A stretch of DNA of 64,000 nt from Promethearchaeota archaeon (GCA_029838195.1 JALGVJ010000006.1:97093-161092); one strand, 5' to 3'; numbered from the stretch's first letter, positions 46,136 to 56,006 are shown. The notes: generated by a model from the sequence alone, not told the origin. Program-made: numbers and translations.

Positions 46136-46453
46136 TTAATTGGAGAGGATTTTCAAGATTTCAAGAGTGGAGGGGTGGATGTAAAATTTAATTTTTTTAA
46201 GCTTGGTGGGATTGGAGGGTGTTGATTCGTGTTTAACCATTGTAATGGCGTAAAGTGGGTCATTTTTTGGATCATGATCATTAAAGTTCATTTTCCAAGA
46301 GAAAAAGTGAGGATATTCTTTTCTCAGGCGTTGAAATTCCTTCCAGGAAATCTTTTTTACTAGAAATTGGACGTGGCATGCATCTTGGAGGAATTCTTGG
46401 GTGCGCGGGTGAGACAAGATTTTTTCTTGTAAATTTTTGGGGAGAGAATACAT
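46136..46453 (-). CDS. Hypothetical small basic protein
   Basis: A 105-residue soluble, basic protein (MYSLPKNLQEKILSHPRTQEFLQDACHV...). It has a helical N terminus and strand-like C terminus, no cysteine motif and no membrane segment. The family is not recognised. It is a lone gene; the spacing and codon pattern look like a real gene, but the evidence is modest. Confidence 0.5.
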   Translation of the reverse strand: MYSLPKNLQEKILSHPRTQEFLQDACHVQFLVKKISWKEFQRLRKEYPHFFSWKMNFNDHDPKNDPLYAITMVKHESTPSNPTKLKKIKFYIHPSTLEILKILSN

Positions 46454-46700
46454 TATCTTTCACTATAATTGGGCATGATTAATGTTTTTTAATAGGCATT
46501 TGAAGGACTAGATTAAAAGAGATTCACGTGAAGAAAGAAAGATCATCTTTCTATTTAAGTATTTTGATTTGAGAACGATAATTTAAGGGAATTAAGAATA
46601 GAGGGATTGGAAAAAACGATGAGGTATTTCAGAATGAGGAAATCTTAAGGATCGTGTATTGAATCGCTTTTTAAAGCGTTTGGTCTTGTTTCTGATTCAT

Positions 46701-46913
46701 TTATTCCTCGTCTTCTTTTTCAGCTCGGAGCGTTTCGATTTTATTTTCGATTTCTTCAATTTTTTCATCGATTTGGGTAATTTGGTCGTACACCTTACAG
46801 GTTTCACAGCCATCATCTTTTTCACATTGAGGGAGCATATCGCATTTTTCTTCGAGTCTATCTCTTTTTTCCATTAATTTATCGCGTTCTTTTTCGAGTT
46901 CTGAAAGGCTCAT
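46701..46913 (-). CDS. Small coiled-coil protein with a cysteine loop
   Basis: A 70-residue, very acidic/basic mixed protein: two heptad-type helices (SELEKERDKLMEKRDRLEEK and ITQIDEKIEEIENKIETL) separated by a loop CDMLPQCEKDDGCETC with four cysteines. It looks like an antiparallel coiled coil whose turn may bind zinc. Name and role unknown. It is divergent from the SWIM/HD gene. Confidence 0.6.
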   Translation of the reverse strand: MSLSELEKERDKLMEKRDRLEEKCDMLPQCEKDDGCETCKVYDQITQIDEKIEEIENKIETLRAEKEDEE

Positions 46914-47040
46914 AATGAAACTATCTCAAATCAATTTTATTAGATATTATTAATGATGCCTTAATTATTTTTTTTATCATCCACCATTTAAAATTATTCA
47001 TTGAAATGAAATTTATATAGGAAAAATAAATGATGTAACC

Positions 47041-48036
47041 ATGCCATTAGATCCGGAGTTTGAAGAGGTGATCCGGAGTTTTTCGGATGAGAACACGATA
47101 CAGCGTGCGCAGCTCATAGCTTCGCATCGAGTGGAAATTATTAAACAAGATTTTGAAGCGGGATTCATTGAGGCACGCATTCGCGGTTCAGAACTCATAC
47201 CTTACAAGATCACTATAGATCTCAAGCAAGAAGGATTTCATGAGCGCCTGTATCATGACTGTCCGGATTTCTTGAGGCGACGTCGGGTTAATCAAGAATT
47301 TTGTAAGCACGTGATTAAACTTTTTGCTATTTTGTGGACAATTAATAAGGCAGCCACGAGGAAAATATTGGAGCAATTGGAATTAACAAGGAACAAGGAG
47401 ACGGGAAATGCAAATGTGATGATGGAAAATGATGATTTAAATTCATTTATTAATCCTTCCATCGAATCACGTTTAAATTTTGAGGTAAAAGGATTTGATT
47501 TTTTTTTTGATTTGATAAAATTAGATGAGTCCTCCCGGGAAAAGATTCGCCTGATTTTAAAGGAAGCGAGAAGATTTCCGGCAGCATTAATGGGCCATCA
47601 TGGTGCCCATGAGGGAGGATTATTTGATCACATCTTATTGGTCACGAATTATACTTATTATTTATATAACTCCATGAGAAGCATGTTGAAACTAAAAAAA
47701 GCGATTTTAACGGCAATTTATCATGATTTTGGAAAGATTTCTTATTATTCCCATAAGAAAAACGTGAAGGAGAGCATGGTAAGAGTAAAAAGAGAGGAGA
47801 TTTTCGATACAAGCCTCTTCCTCCAGCAAAAATTTGGATTAGAAGGGAGGGATTATCACGTGGAAGAAGGAATTACCGTGTTAAAAAAATTTAACTTGTT
47901 TATTGATGATGAGATGTGCTTGGGTATCATCTTTCACCACGGGTCGTGGTCAAAATATCGTCCATTAAAGATGAATGAATTGGCGACACTCATTCACGTT
48001 GCAGATATGATGGCCTCCCATGTTCATTTTATTTAG
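47041..48036 (+). CDS. SWIM-like zinc finger plus HD-domain phosphohydrolase
   Basis: A 331-residue protein with two parts. The N-terminal region (about 40-105) has YHDCPDFLRRRRVNQEFCKHVIKLF, a SWIM-type zinc finger (C...CxH) with one Cys of the first pair replaced by His. The C-terminal region is an HD domain: GHHGAHEGGLFDHILLVTN (first His pair), AIYHDFGK (the HD) and IIFHHGSW (later His). HD proteins cleave phosphoester bonds, often in nucleotides or RNA; the SWIM part suggests nucleic-acid or protein binding. YhaM-type RNase or a dNTPase-like enzyme are the best guesses. Confidence 0.82.
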   Translation: MPLDPEFEEVIRSFSDENTIQRAQLIASHRVEIIKQDFEAGFIEARIRGSELIPYKITIDLKQEGFHERLYHDCPDFLRRRRVNQEFCKHVIKLFAILWTINKAATRKILEQLELTRNKETGNANVMMENDDLNSFINPSIESRLNFEVKGFDFFFDLIKLDESSREKIRLILKEARRFPAALMGHHGAHEGGLFDHILLVTNYTYYLYNSMRSMLKLKKAILTAIYHDFGKISYYSHKKNVKESMVRVKREEIFDTSLFLQQKFGLEGRDYHVEEGITVLKKFNLFIDDEMCLGIIFHHGSWSKYRPLKMNELATLIHVADMMASHVHFI

Positions 48037-48432
48037 CAATGGGGCAATACAGCATCATTTTTTCATTTTCAGGTATTTTTCCTGGAATGCACGCTCTATT
48101 CATTAAAAAATAGAGAAGCCAATATGGGTTGATCAAGCTATAGATTATAAGAATATAAATATAATCAAGATTAGGTCAAGTAATTGAAGTATTTCAGTTT
48201 TCCCCTATCCTTTGGCATTACATGGCATCAAAATAATTAATAACTCGTCATGAAGTAAAGAGCACGTGAATATTTTGAATTCGGATGATCCTAACTATTT
48301 AAGAAATAATTTTTCTTTTATCTGCCTTAATCGCTACTTTTCCTTAATTTTAGGACCAAGACAAGATGAAGAGGAGGAAAAAAATGATTCAATTAGCTAA
48401 GGCATGGCAGCAGATTAAAAAAACAAATGAAC
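48037..48432. other. Convergent intergenic region
   Basis: Between the 3' ends of the SWIM/HD gene and the ferredoxin gene. A 19-codon ORF (48384-48443) after a strong purine stretch GAGGAGG is likely chance. No RNA or repeat recognised. Confidence 0.4.
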
Positions 48433-48993
48433 TTATTTCTTGAGTTTGGGTTTAAAAGTTATTGCTGGTTTTGTTCTTTCTGAGTAAGTGAATTTAACAG
48501 CCTCTTTAACGTCGCCATATCTTTTTTTTAATTCTTCTAATGGTCCAGCATCCAGCGCTCTTGTTCTACACGCTTCAACGCAAATGGGCTTGAGATCTAG
48601 AGCAAAACGATCCGCACAAAAATTGCATTTTTGCATTATGGAGCCGGGTTCAGCTCCGAATTGAGGAGCATCATAAGGACACGCTTTCAAGCATTTTGAA
48701 TCACATTCTTCGTTGCCAAGACATTTGCTTGAATCTACCAAAACAATGCCATCTTTTTCTCGCTTAAAAATGGCCTTGACAGGACAGACGGCTAAGCAAA
48801 CGGGATCAATACAATGATAACACGGTTGAATGAGATAACTCACGAACACATTAGGAAACGTTCCTTCTTCGTTATATAATACTCGAATCCATTTCATTGG
48901 CCCTGCAGGAATGTCATGCCAGTCTTTACAGCTTATCTCACACGCATGGCATCCCGTGCAGCGTGTTTGGTCGAAATAAAAGCCGACTTGCAT
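48433..48993 (-). CDS. Ferredoxin subunit of molybdopterin oxidoreductase (DmsB-like)
   Basis: A 186-residue polyferredoxin with four [4Fe-4S] sites: CTGCHACEISC (12-22), CYHCIDPVCLAVCP, CLGNEECDSKCLKACP and CNFCADRFALDLKPICVEAC. This is the DmsB/NrfC/HybA-type electron-transfer subunit. Its ATG overlaps the TAA of the catalytic gene by one base (TAATG), so the two are translated together and form one complex. It shuttles electrons between the molybdenum cofactor subunit and an outside partner. There is no membrane-anchor gene behind it. Confidence 0.95.
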   Translation of the reverse strand: MQVGFYFDQTRCTGCHACEISCKDWHDIPAGPMKWIRVLYNEEGTFPNVFVSYLIQPCYHCIDPVCLAVCPVKAIFKREKDGIVLVDSSKCLGNEECDSKCLKACPYDAPQFGAEPGSIMQKCNFCADRFALDLKPICVEACRTRALDAGPLEELKKRYGDVKEAVKFTYSERTKPAITFKPKLKK

Positions 48994-51221
48994 TAAATAT
49001 CGCCTCCCTCATATTTTTTAACTTCAGCAAGGCAAGATTTCAATGCTGAAGCGCCACATAGCGCATGAGAATCATTTGTCAATACATTAACACATCCACC
49101 TCTATCTATTCCATTTTCATCCGGGTCGTACCAAGCACCTTCGTAAATACTGATAACGCCGGGAATGATTCTTTCCGTTAGCCAAGCAGGAATGAGTAAT
49201 TTACCCCTATCGTTGAACACGAGCACCATATCACCATCTTGAATTCCTCGTTTTTTTGCATCGATATGGTTGATCCAAACACGGTGGGGTTCAACTTCTC
49301 GCAACCAATCGACGAGATACATTTCTGAATGAACCCTGTTGGGGGGATGAGGTGAGAGCACTTGCAGGGGATATTTTTTGATGAGAGGATCGAAGCGATC
49401 TTCTGGGGTTCTCATATATTTTGGAATGGGCGGATTATTTGGATCATTTAAATCAGCAATGCGTTGGGAAAAAATCTCGATTTTCCCGGAAGGCGTTTGA
49501 AAAGGGTGGTTTTCGGGATCTTCAATTTCTTTTCTAAACGCCACGTATGGTTCCTCTAGCTCCAAGCGATGAATGCCTTCTTCCTTGAATTTTCTATAAT
49601 TTCGTATATTTTTACGGGTGTCAGCCGGCATTTTTAATAAAGCTTTTAAGGCTTTATCCACATCGGGATACTTAACAAAATCCTCGATTCCCAATTCATC
49701 CGCTAATTCTTCGGCGATTCTTAAATCCGATTTACATTCTCCTAAGGGCTCAATGGCTTGATTCATGAACGTAAAATAAGGACCTGAAGGCCATGGGCGC
49801 GCCAAATCACTTCTTTCTGCCATTGTCGTGACGGGTAATACAATATCAGCATATCTCGCCGTGGGAGTCAAGAAAATTTCTGAAGAGACCATGTATTCTA
49901 ACTTCTTAAGAGCTTCTGCAGCCTTATTAGTGTTTCCTAACTGATTTAAGAAATTATTATTCACGAACCAGGCAAATTTTACATCGAATGGATAACCGCC
50001 CTTGGTACCTTTTAAAATCGCGTCGAAAATTTTATTAGTATGACAACGAGTGATGAATCGATCCTGAAGATTAACAGATCCTCGCACTGACCTTCCCGTA
50101 TCTTCTACGGGATTCTTGTAAGGTGGGGGGATGCGAGCGCCAAAAAACATGTGGCCGTAAGGAATTCCCATTAAGCCGCCAGCTGCACTGCCACCAGGAC
50201 GTCCAATATTTCCGGTCATGGCTGTCAGGGTGATGGCACAGCGGTTATAAAGACTCCCAACTGCGCTGCGTGCGGGACCTTGGCAATCCATTAAAGCAGC
50301 TGGTTTCGTGGTGGCATATTCTCTTGCTAAATTTGTAATGGTTTCGGCAGGAACGGAAGTAATTTGTTCCGCCCATTCAGGCGTTTTAGGAATGCCATCC
50401 TCCTTTCCCATGACATATTCTTTGAACTTATCAAACCCAACCGTGTATTTATCCAAAAATGCTTGGTCATGTAAATTTTCCTTTATCATCACGTATGCCA
50501 TGCTGACCATCATCGCTGTATCCGTTCCGGGATAAATGGGAATCCATTGATCTGCTAATAACACTGCTGTGTCATGATAGCGGGGGTCAATACAAATTAT
50601 TTTTATCCCTGCTTCCTTGGCTTTCACTAAATTATAAATGGTATCGCTACCAGAAATCATTCTGGCAGGATCCCATCCCCAAAGGATGATTAATTTCGAA
50701 TTCAAGAGATCTTCTCGACTATGGCCGACAAAGGGTGAGCCATACATGACTTTCGTGGCATAAACCGCTCCTTCTGAAGAAACATTTCCGTAATGAGTAG
50801 AATAGCCCCCAAATTGGGTGAATAATCTCATAAGAGCAAACATTCCATCATGAAACGCCCCTAAATAGCCGCCACCCATAGCAAGAAAAATGCTTTTATT
50901 ACCATAAGTTTCCTTTATTTCTTTTAGCTTTTGGGCTATCTCTTTTAAAGCTTCATCCCAAGTAATTCGTTTAAATTCTCCCTTTCCTTTTGGCCCCACC
51001 CGTTTCAAGGGATATTTTAATCGCTTGGGATGATAAATGTACTGACGCAAGGCACGGCATCGCATGCAAGCCCTGAGTTGTCTTGGTTCTTCCCCATCAT
51101 CCCCTTCAATCTTGATAATTTTGCCGCCTTTTACATGAAATTTTAAGGGACAGCGCCCTCCACAATCAAACGCAGAACTCGTGCGGATGATTCTTTCAGA
51201 ATCATTTTTTATTTCCTCCAT
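48993..51221 (-). CDS. Molybdopterin oxidoreductase catalytic subunit (DMSO reductase family)
   Basis: A 742-residue member of the DMSO reductase family. Cys20, Cys24 and Cys52 mark the N-terminal [4Fe-4S] site; then come the molybdopterin domains (IILWGWDPARM, KIICIDPRYHDTAVLADQWIP-type segments, PALMDCQGPARSA) and the C-terminal molydopterin-dinucleotide domain (LQVLSPHPPNRVHSE...). There is no Tat signal (it starts MEEIKNDSERIIRTSS), so it acts in the cytoplasm. Substrate cannot be told: DMSO/polysulfide-like reductase, transhydroxylase or acetylene-hydratase-like enzymes share these features. Coupled to the ferredoxin gene downstream. Confidence 0.93.
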   Translation of the reverse strand: MEEIKNDSERIIRTSSAFDCGGRCPLKFHVKGGKIIKIEGDDGEEPRQLRACMRCRALRQYIYHPKRLKYPLKRVGPKGKGEFKRITWDEALKEIAQKLKEIKETYGNKSIFLAMGGGYLGAFHDGMFALMRLFTQFGGYSTHYGNVSSEGAVYATKVMYGSPFVGHSREDLLNSKLIILWGWDPARMISGSDTIYNLVKAKEAGIKIICIDPRYHDTAVLLADQWIPIYPGTDTAMMVSMAYVMIKENLHDQAFLDKYTVGFDKFKEYVMGKEDGIPKTPEWAEQITSVPAETITNLAREYATTKPAALMDCQGPARSAVGSLYNRCAITLTAMTGNIGRPGGSAAGGLMGIPYGHMFFGARIPPPYKNPVEDTGRSVRGSVNLQDRFITRCHTNKIFDAILKGTKGGYPFDVKFAWFVNNNFLNQLGNTNKAAEALKKLEYMVSSEIFLTPTARYADIVLPVTTMAERSDLARPWPSGPYFTFMNQAIEPLGECKSDLRIAEELADELGIEDFVKYPDVDKALKALLKMPADTRKNIRNYRKFKEEGIHRLELEEPYVAFRKEIEDPENHPFQTPSGKIEIFSQRIADLNDPNNPPIPKYMRTPEDRFDPLIKKYPLQVLSPHPPNRVHSEMYLVDWLREVEPHRVWINHIDAKKRGIQDGDMVLVFNDRGKLLIPAWLTERIIPGVISIYEGAWYDPDENGIDRGGCVNVLTNDSHALCGASALKSCLAEVKKYEGGDI

Positions 51222-51311
51222 CTCTATCTCTTTTCTTTCTTTTATTTCGAAATATTCATTAATTTCTATTATAAATAAGTAAATTAAAACAAAATTTCAT
51301 GAAAAAAAAAA

Positions 51312-52511
51312 TTATTTAAGTTTTGGAGGTGGAATTCTCACTACTTTTATTTCAGGCAATTTCCTCAGCGCAATGGCATTTTCTGGACAAAAATGAGCAC
51401 ATGTTCCGCACCCGATACAATAATCTCCCATTATTTCTGCTTTACTTTCATTATTTAATTCAATAACGCTTGTATGGCAATGTTCCACGCATGTACCGCA
51501 TCCCACGCAGAGCTCTTGATTAATTTCTGCTTGAAAATTAGTGGCATTCACGGTGGGGGCAATTAAATTGGTACTTGCTTGTCCACAACAGCAAGTACAG
51601 CAATTACAAATGCTCGTTTCATCTCTACTCAAGTCAAAATTGGGATGATAAGCTTTATGCACGAGGCCATCTTTTTCCGATTGTTTCATTATTTCTAAAG
51701 CTTCACTTTTCGAGATTAACCTACCGAAGCCATTTTCAGCCACGTGGCGGGCAGATTTTCCAAAAGTAAAACAATTTTCTCTGAGAGCCGTTTGCTTGCA
51801 GGGCTCTCCTATGGCATCTTTATGGTTTCGACAAAAACAATGACCCACTGCGATGACATCGAACTTTTCAATCAATTCTTCAATGGTTTGGGAGGGTAAA
51901 ATTTGTTGAGTTGGGACTTCTAAATCTTGATCAACGATTATTTCGATTTCCTTCCCCGTCGGCTCGTTGTCATAGAAAGGAATGGTTCTGTCAATGGGCG
52001 GTTGTTTTTCCATCATTTTAAGAATGGCATCATAATTATTTTGGGCAAATTCTCTTAATTCTTGCTGTAATTCCAAAAATAATAGTGCTAATTTCTTGTT
52101 TTCAGGAGTTAATTCAAGCTTTTTCATGAAAAGATATTCAAACAGGCCGACATTAACGAAGGGGAGGACTCTATAGACCATGATTCCCTTGCTACTGGGT
52201 TGATTAAACATGATGCCTTTTTTTGCTAAAGCAGCGGCTTTTTTTTTGATCTCTTCTTCCGATAATTTACTTGATTTTTTTAATTCTTCCATAGTTTGAG
52301 ATTTTTTCCTTTTAAACGCCATGAGAAAGTCCAAGTCTTCTGGGGTGGCTACATGTTTTAAAATAGCCATCACTTTATCAGTTATTGGGAGGGGGGTTCC
52401 GCCTGCTCCTGCGATGATTTGAGCCACTTTTTTATATTTAGATTCAGTTTCATCATTATGAGTTATAGCCATATTATATTTTTCTTTTGGAGAAAATAAA
52501 TAGTTTTTCAA
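51312..52511 (-). CDS. Multi-cluster Fe-S protein with N-terminal helical (wHTH-like) domain
   Basis: A 399-residue protein. The N-terminal third is helical (KRKKSQTMEELKKSSKLSEEEIKKKAAALAKKG), a winged-helix-like pattern. A central cysteine-rich part (GHCFCRNHKDAIGEPCKQTALRENC, and later ICNCCTCCCG) is followed by two ferredoxin sites, CVGCGTCVEHCHTSVIEL and CIGCGTCAHFCPENAIAL. Such proteins occur beside anaerobic redox enzymes. It lies 90 bp upstream of, and on the same strand as, the molybdopterin genes, so it may donate or accept electrons for them or sense redox state. An alternative start is the ATG at 52472. Confidence 0.8.
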   Translation of the reverse strand: MKNYLFSPKEKYNMAITHNDETESKYKKVAQIIAGAGGTPLPITDKVMAILKHVATPEDLDFLMAFKRKKSQTMEELKKSSKLSEEEIKKKAAALAKKGIMFNQPSSKGIMVYRVLPFVNVGLFEYLFMKKLELTPENKKLALLFLELQQELREFAQNNYDAILKMMEKQPPIDRTIPFYDNEPTGKEIEIIVDQDLEVPTQQILPSQTIEELIEKFDVIAVGHCFCRNHKDAIGEPCKQTALRENCFTFGKSARHVAENGFGRLISKSEALEIMKQSEKDGLVHKAYHPNFDLSRDETSICNCCTCCCGQASTNLIAPTVNATNFQAEINQELCVGCGTCVEHCHTSVIELNNESKAEIMGDYCIGCGTCAHFCPENAIALRKLPEIKVVRIPPPKLK

Positions 52512-52597
52512 TGGTTAGATTTTCCATTTTTACCTTCCCTTGTCAAATAGGGAGGGATTTATAAAAAGAAGCATGGCATTATTTCATTGATTTCAAA

Positions 52598-53449
52598 TCA
52601 AGAAGAAGACACGAATAAGAATAAGAGAAGGAGTAACACTACGATAAGAATGAGTGGAATGATTAAATATATTTTTTTTGAGGTAAACTTAATTTTTTCG
52701 TGATGTTGATTTTCATTAAAGTCTTGAGTATTGGTGTTCATGTCTGCGGAAAAATAACTAATCTCTTCGCGAGGAAGCATTTCTTCTTTATTGAGAGGTG
52801 CCTGAGAAATAAGCTGTTTTTCATGTTTTTTATATTTTGATATTGCTTTTTGAATTATTGCTTGCGCTTCGGGGGGGAGATCGTGCTCATCTACCTCGAT
52901 CCCCTTAGATAGGAGGTCCAAGCCAACGGTTAAATTATAATCATGACTAAAGTCTAAATTAATGAATCTCTTGATCAAAGATGATTTTCCTACTGCTGCT
53001 GGTCCGGCAAGAATGATTTTAAATCGAAAGGAACGACTACCATTCTCAGATTTTTGCATTTCTCCGAGGCGAGGTTTTAAATCCAAGAGCGCTGCGATGG
53101 AAAGCCGATAAAATAAGGTATTTACATTTATATTTTTGAGAGCCGAAGTTTCTATATATTCTAATAAATTAAATTTATTTACTTTCTGTACGATTTGTTC
53201 CCGTGAAATTATTTCTCCTACTTGTTCTTTGAGATCCTGCTTATTTCCCACCAATATAATGGGAATATTTCCCGCACGCTTTCTAATTTCTTGAAAATAT
53301 TGATCAATGGCATCAAATGTTTCGGGACGGGTCAAATCAAAAACTGCAGCCACGGCAGCCGTACCTTTAAGGAAATCTGATTTGAGAAAATCAAATCTTT
53401 TTTGTCCGGCTATATCCCACAAGCTCAGGGAGATTCGGGTTTTTATCAT
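52598..53449 (-). CDS. Circularly permuted Ras-like GTPase with C-terminal membrane anchor
   Basis: A 283-residue protein with all GTPase motifs once each but in the order G3-G4-G5-G1-G2: WDIAGQ (11-16), NKQD (69-72), TSAL (101-104), GPAAVGKSS (149-157), Thr174 in LTVGLD. The protein begins at strand beta3 (RISLSLWDIAG) and the GTPase fold ends at beta2 (LDLLSKGIEVD, to about 187), so the cut is in the beta2-beta3 turn; residues 120-140 join alpha5 to beta1. A hydrophilic linker (190-255) then leads to a C-terminal membrane segment (260-280). The 206 bp upstream has no G1/G2 coding, so truncation or frameshift of a normal GTPase is unlikely. Function unknown. Confidence 0.85.
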   Translation of the reverse strand: MIKTRISLSLWDIAGQKRFDFLKSDFLKGTAAVAAVFDLTRPETFDAIDQYFQEIRKRAGNIPIILVGNKQDLKEQVGEIISREQIVQKVNKFNLLEYIETSALKNINVNTLFYRLSIAALLDLKPRLGEMQKSENGSRSFRFKIILAGPAAVGKSSLIKRFINLDFSHDYNLTVGLDLLSKGIEVDEHDLPPEAQAIIQKAISKYKKHEKQLISQAPLNKEEMLPREEISYFSADMNTNTQDFNENQHHEKIKFTSKKIYLIIPLILIVVLLLLLFLFVSSS

Positions 53450-53655
53450 TATATTGCGTGCTTTTTTCTTTACTTCGAATTAGAAATGAAATTCATTATT
53501 AAATGGATGAGGAGATTCTTCATGGATAATTAATAAAAAAATCATGCTGCATGAAAGTGTTAATGGTTTGATAGGAGATAGAAATTATTAGAGATATATA
53601 AAAACTATTATTAATATTGGAAAAAAATAAAAAATAAAATAGAGATGATAGGGAG

Positions 53656-55737
53656 TTAATTAAAATCTAAGGCATTAATTTTTTCTTCTACATGTTGTTC
53701 TAACTCATTTATTTCTTGTTCCAGGGCTTTTAATTCACGACTGATTTCTTCAAATCGTTGTTCTTGGCGGCTTAATTTTTGAACATAATTTTCTCTTAAC
53801 CGATTTTCTTGGGTAGAAGTACCTAAAACAGAAATATTTTCTCTTAATCTTTCTTGTTCCTTACTCATTTGTCCCCTTTCATTTTCGAGAGTAGATTTTT
53901 TTTTCAATAAGAGGTTTTTCTTTCCCAGTAATTCACTAATAATTTTCAATTTAGATTCTAATTCAGCATCAATAAATTTCTGGTTTGTATAAAAAGCGAT
54001 TTTGCTCATGAAATAGTCTTGATCCCAATTCCATAGATAATGGCTGTAGTAATTTTCCTTTTGTTCTTTAATCTTGAAAGAAAGAGCCTCTTTCGGCTTT
54101 AATTCGAGTTTAAATCGCCAGTAATTAGGAGTTTCTTCAGGTTCGACGGGGCTTTCTTTAATTTGGTATCCCGAAGTTTTAGGATGATCGAGATATAATA
54201 ATTTATTCTCGTCCGTTTTATTTTTAATCTTGTAGGTCGAATAAGTATTTGAGTAATAATATTCGTAGCAATAAGCTCCTTTAAAAGAAATCTTATGAAT
54301 TTTAAGATCTTGGGAAGTTTCTTCGTGAAATATTACAATGGCTTGCTCAATCGCATAATTGAGGATGCGAACATCACACTTGTTTAAAAATGGAATGATT
54401 GCTTCCCCTGCTAGATTATTATCGTAAATAATGGTGACAGGCCCTCGTTCAATGGCTAATTCCGTATTATTTTCAATTTCTAAACACGCATTTGGATGTT
54501 CCTCGCACTCTAATTTATTATAAAGAAGAATTCTTTTAGCTTTAATCTCTTCCGTCAGAATAGGTACTAAGGCGCTCTGTTTTCGTAAAATTGTAACAGG
54601 AGTAGTTATATTATATTCAAATAATTCTCCCAATGCCTTGGTTTTTGCAGAAGTTTGAGCTGCCAATTTATCACGTAAAGTTTTATCATCCATCGCCATT
54701 AAAGGCTTGGGAGCGGGCGGTGGAGCGGGTTTCGGAGCCATTGCTCCTGTCGCTATCTTAGCTTTTTCTAAAGCGCGTTTTTTACGGGGCATGTATTCCG
54801 CTTCTGCTTTCATTTCATAATCCATGAATTCTTCAGCTTCATATCCTTCTTCTATCTCCGTAGGGCGTGCGCCATGAACTTTTGGTGGTGCTATTTTGGG
54901 TCTTTCAATAAAGATGGGATGATAAAAATCATAGATAAAAGAGACGGGCATTCCGGCAATTAAAGTAATTTCAATATCTTCCCAATCATCATTTGTAGTG
55001 TTTTCTATTAAGGCATATCCCGCTAAAAGACATTTTTCTTCTTGAGCTTGTTTCTTGCTCATGATAATTCTATAACTAGTTTTCCAAATCGGCGTTTCTC
55101 TCAAATAGCTTACTAAAATTTCCCGTTCAACTGAATCCTCTCCATGGGTTTTACAATGGATAGTAATCTTTTTTGAATCCTTTTTCTTGCTGGCTATAGA
55201 AGCGTCCAGAAAAAATTTTAACTCTTTATTTAGATCCTCATTTAAAATTTTCAAGGAAGAAATCTCTGAAAAAGGTATTTTTGCAATGGTATTATCTTCT
55301 TGTAAAATAATTAGCAATTTTTCCATTATCGTCTCCTCTCTAATAACTTTTTTTATCATCTCAAGGCCCATTATCGTTCCGCGAATAGATTGGGACGTAC
55401 CAATGCGTAATTGTATGGGGGCACCTTTAATTTGAGTAATTAAAGAGGAAAAGCTATCGATATCAGGAATATCCAACATTATAGATTTTAATAATTGAGA
55501 AGCCTCTAAAGCGGCATCATAAGAAATAAAAGAGATATAACCCTTATCGCTCGTATCAAGGGCAAAAAGACTCTTTAATACATCATTCATTTCTTCAACT
55601 TTAAATTCTAATTCGAAAATACCATTTCCCTTTATTTTTCCTTGATGGATAAAATATGAGATGCCATGTTTGAAAATAATGAGCTTGACAAACTTGAGTT
55701 TATTTTGTTCTGCCATGAAAAATATATAAAAGACCAT
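53656..55737 (-). CDS. DUF4139 domain protein
   Basis: A 693-residue soluble protein. An N-terminal beta-rich domain (1-200) is followed by the DUF4139 pattern: VSYLRETPIWKTSYRIIM, YALIENTTNDDWEDIEITLIAGMP, and LFEYNITTPVTILRKQSALVPIL (conserved YE...PVT...SAL.P). A proline/alanine-rich linker (about 300-345, APKPAPPPAPKP) splits the domain, and the last 100 residues form a coiled coil (KLKIISELLGKKNLLLKKKSTLEN...). DUF4139 proteins are poorly understood, mucoidy-inhibitor-like. Met8 (55716) is another start. Confidence 0.8.
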   Translation of the reverse strand: MVFYIFFMAEQNKLKFVKLIIFKHGISYFIHQGKIKGNGIFELEFKVEEMNDVLKSLFALDTSDKGYISFISYDAALEASQLLKSIMLDIPDIDSFSSLITQIKGAPIQLRIGTSQSIRGTIMGLEMIKKVIREETIMEKLLIILQEDNTIAKIPFSEISSLKILNEDLNKELKFFLDASIASKKKDSKKITIHCKTHGEDSVEREILVSYLRETPIWKTSYRIIMSKKQAQEEKCLLAGYALIENTTNDDWEDIEITLIAGMPVSFIYDFYHPIFIERPKIAPPKVHGARPTEIEEGYEAEEFMDYEMKAEAEYMPRKKRALEKAKIATGAMAPKPAPPPAPKPLMAMDDKTLRDKLAAQTSAKTKALGELFEYNITTPVTILRKQSALVPILTEEIKAKRILLYNKLECEEHPNACLEIENNTELAIERGPVTIIYDNNLAGEAIIPFLNKCDVRILNYAIEQAIVIFHEETSQDLKIHKISFKGAYCYEYYYSNTYSTYKIKNKTDENKLLYLDHPKTSGYQIKESPVEPEETPNYWRFKLELKPKEALSFKIKEQKENYYSHYLWNWDQDYFMSKIAFYTNQKFIDAELESKLKIISELLGKKNLLLKKKSTLENERGQMSKEQERLRENISVLGTSTQENRLRENYVQKLSRQEQRFEEISRELKALEQEINELEQHVEEKINALDFN

Positions 55738-56006
55738 CCATATATTTTTTTTTATAATTTCTTTCTCTGCGAAAAATCTGAGGAATTATTCAGTTTTCAA
55801 TAAAGAGAGAGAAATAAAAGAAAAATACATGAAAAAACAAGTTGAAAATCATGAATCATCATGACATTTTCAATAAAAAATTAAATCGCCTATAAAGGAG
55901 GGGGAAATTTTTATAATATTTTAAGAAAAATAGATCCCGATGAAAAATACGTGATTTGCTGGATAAGTATTCATTCGAAGGATTTAAAGAGAGACTTAAA
56001 TTATCT

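Noticed and set aside
48384..48443. 19-codon ORF after GAGGAGG
   Set aside because: It runs into the 3' end of the ferredoxin gene on the other strand and is too short to support.
52598..53449. Truncated tandem GTPases as an explanation
   Set aside because: The 206 bp before the start contains stops in all relevant frames and no P loop, and the downstream part has no second G3; each motif occurs only once.
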